From an uncultured Bacteroides sp. (GTDB lineage: Bacteria; Bacteroidota; Bacteroidia; Bacteroidales; Bacteroidaceae): DNA of 6,638 nucleotides. Shown here in pieces: positions 5,298 to 6,638 of this stretch. Position numbers and translations under genes: made by a program. Where the stretch lies: positions 1 to 6,638 of the forward strand of contig USSR01000388.1 in NCBI GenBank assembly GCA_900557355.1. Reading direction: 5' to 3'. Position 1 is the stretch's first letter, and every line of letters starts with the position of its first letter. The notes below the pieces were generated by a model that saw only the letters and a program-made list of their open reading frames with translations, was not told the DNA's origin and searched no databases.

Positions 5298-6638
5298 ATG
5301 AAAATCACTTCAATAAGACATGACAAAGATACAGGCAGAGAGATGATGACCATTTATGATGCCGATGTGCTGATGGAGAAGATGAAAACGGAAACCAGAG
5401 ATGGGTACGTAACCGGGTTACGAACTGTTATGCCTCAGTTGGAAGGTACTGGTTCCACATTTGCCTATATTGACAAACTTCCACGTATCTATCCTGCCGT
5501 GGAGTATGCCCGCACTAAAGACAGAGGGCGAAGAATGAAACAATACAATGGTCTGGTTCAGCTTGAAGTGAAGAAGCTAGCTGGATTGGCGGAAGCTGAA
5601 CTGGTGAAACGTCAGGCGATGCTGCTTCCTCAAACGTTTGCTGCTTTTTGCGGTTCCAGTGGAAGGAGTGTGAAGATATGGGTATGTTTCGCCTTACCGG
5701 ATGGAAGCTTACCGAAGCGTGAACAGGAAGCCGCATTGTTTCATGCCCATGCCTATCGCTTGGCGGTGAGTTGTTATCAGCCGTTGTTCCCGTTTCCCAT
5801 TGCCATGAAAGAGCCTTCACTGATGCAAAGCTGCCGGATGACGCTTGATGAACATCCCGGATACAATCCTCATGCGGTACCTTTCTGTCTGGAACAGCCA
5901 TTCTCCATGCCCGGCGAACAGACCTTCCGGCAACGGCAGTTGGCTGAGAAAAATCCGTTGCTGAGGCTGGAACCTGGGTTTGAAACGTCGCAGACCTTCA
6001 CCATGCTTTTTGAAACTGCCCTCGATAAGGCGCTCCGGGATATGGAGAACTGGCGACGGGGAGATAATCTCCAACCGTTGCTTGTCCGCCTTGCGGAGTA
6101 TTGCTATAAGGCGGGCATACCGGAAGAGGAAGTTGTGAGGCAGACGATCATTCATTATTATGCACAGGCAGAGGAGCAAACGGTACGTACCATGGTTCAT
6201 AATATTTACCAAGAGTCTAAGGGCTTTGGCTCTAAAACTATTTTGACTCCGGAGCAGGATACCGCTCTGCGTCTGGAAGAGTTTATGGAACGGCGCTATG
6301 AGTTTCGTTATAACACGGTGTTGAACGATTTGGAATATCGTCAGCGTGATTCCATTCATTTCTATTTCAGACCGGTGGATCGGAGGGTACGCAATACGGT
6401 GGCGATTAATGCCCTGAAAGAGGGGATTCGTGCCTGGGACCGTGACGTGGAGCGTTATTTGACATCAGAGTATGTGTCTTTGTACGCTCCTGTTGAAGAA
6501 TACCTTTGTAATGTGGGGCATTGGGACGGAAAAGACCGCATTCGGGCGCTTGCCGATCTTGTACCGTGCAATAATCCGTATTGGAGGGAGCTGTTCTACC
6601 GCTGGTTTCTCAGTATGGTGGCACATTGGCGTGGGCTC
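5298..6638 (+). CDS. BT4734-type primase-like/VapE helicase-like protein, N-terminal 447 residues
   Basis: The frame is open for exactly 447 codons from ATG 5298 to the right edge; the C-terminus is missing. Residues about 45-200 match the BT4734-like (VirE N-terminal) domain, which has been placed with archaeo-eukaryotic-type primases. They include 'YARTKDRGRRMKQYNGLVQLEVKKL' (69-93), 'FCGSSGRSVKIWVCFALPDG' (117-136) and 'KEPSLMQSCRMTLDEHPGYN' (171-190). Residues about 216-310 form a helical linker resembling primase C-terminal regions ('LLVRLAEYCYKAGIPEEEVV'). From about 325 the VapE module begins, with 'NVGHWDGKDRIRALADL' (405-421) typical of its start; the ATP-binding P-loop should lie just past the edge. 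VapE proteins are predicted replication helicases of phage- and island-type elements. At motif I the usual acidic pair is replaced by E90-V91-K92, so primase activity is doubtful. The start follows a clear promoter, and an upstream ATG at 5293 stops at once. Confidence 0.9.
   Translation, partial: MKITSIRHDKDTGREMMTIYDADVLMEKMKTETRDGYVTGLRTVMPQLEGTGSTFAYIDKLPRIYPAVEYARTKDRGRRMKQYNGLVQLEVKKLAGLAEAELVKRQAMLLPQTFAAFCGSSGRSVKIWVCFALPDGSLPKREQEAALFHAHAYRLAVSCYQPLFPFPIAMKEPSLMQSCRMTLDEHPGYNPHAVPFCLEQPFSMPGEQTFRQRQLAEKNPLLRLEPGFETSQTFTMLFETALDKALRDMENWRRGDNLQPLLVRLAEYCYKAGIPEEEVVRQTIIHYYAQAEEQTVRTMVHNIYQESKGFGSKTILTPEQDTALRLEEFMERRYEFRYNTVLNDLEYRQRDSIHFYFRPVDRRVRNTVAINALKEGIRAWDRDVERYLTSEYVSLYAPVEEYLCNVGHWDGKDRIRALADLVPCNNPYWRELFYRWFLSMVAHWRGL

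Noticed and set aside
5515..6359. Two long minus-strand open frames (128 and 180 codons) opposite the VapE-like gene
   Set aside because: They lie antisense within a clear, family-recognisable plus-strand coding frame, lack promoters and family features, and are shadow frames.
1..6638. tRNA, rRNA or known riboswitch
   Set aside because: No cloverleaf, CCA-type end, rRNA segment or recognisable riboswitch core was seen on either strand.

Overview
The window looks like chromosomal DNA of a Bacteroides-type organism (order Bacteroidales). Three things point there. Two intergenic promoters have the Bacteroidetes -7 element TAnnTTTG with an upstream TTG-type element. The HU-like protein and the BT4734-type VirE/VapE protein belong to families that are typical of Bacteroides genomes. 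The OmpA-like protein has the Bacteroidales 'GYASPEG' form of its C-terminal domain. All names below come from reading the translations; no database search was possible.

Layout. (1) Positions 1-2397, minus strand: a two-gene block. A SWIM zinc-finger protein (1069-2397) overlaps by 14 bp the start of a DUF5691-like helical protein that runs off the left edge. In other genomes these families sit together with MoxR-type AAA ATPases and VWA-domain proteins, so the rest of such an operon probably lies to the left. (2) Positions 2398-2675: a short intergenic stretch holding a possible 3' gene remnant on the plus strand and a strong two-way terminator hairpin shared with the OmpA gene. (3) Positions 2676-3806, minus strand: a complete OmpA-family outer-membrane/peptidoglycan-linking protein. 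(4) Positions 3807-4246: an AT-rich stretch with the OmpA leader and a cluster of five ACTCTCAC octamers, two of which form the terminator of the next gene. (5) Positions 4247-4882, minus strand: an HU-like DNA-binding protein with an added C-terminal winged-helix-like domain. (6) Positions 4883-5297: a divergent control region. (7) Positions 5298 to the right edge, plus strand: the first 447 codons of a BT4734-type primase-like/VapE helicase-like protein.

The most interesting part is the divergent region between the HU-like gene and the VapE-like gene. It carries two closely matching promoters facing away from each other (each 34 bp, sharing CTTGACTTT and TATCTTTGTA with identical spacing). 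Just inside the transcribed leader of the HU-like gene are four tandem 22-bp repeats, each built on a 16-bp dyad of the type GTTAACC-AA-GGTTAAC. The four together also form one imperfect palindrome of about 84 bp. This resembles an operator array or an iteron-type replication origin beside a replication-type protein. My working inference is that the HU/winged-helix protein, the iteron array and the VapE-like protein form one regulatory or replication module, perhaps a domesticated remnant of a mobile replicon.
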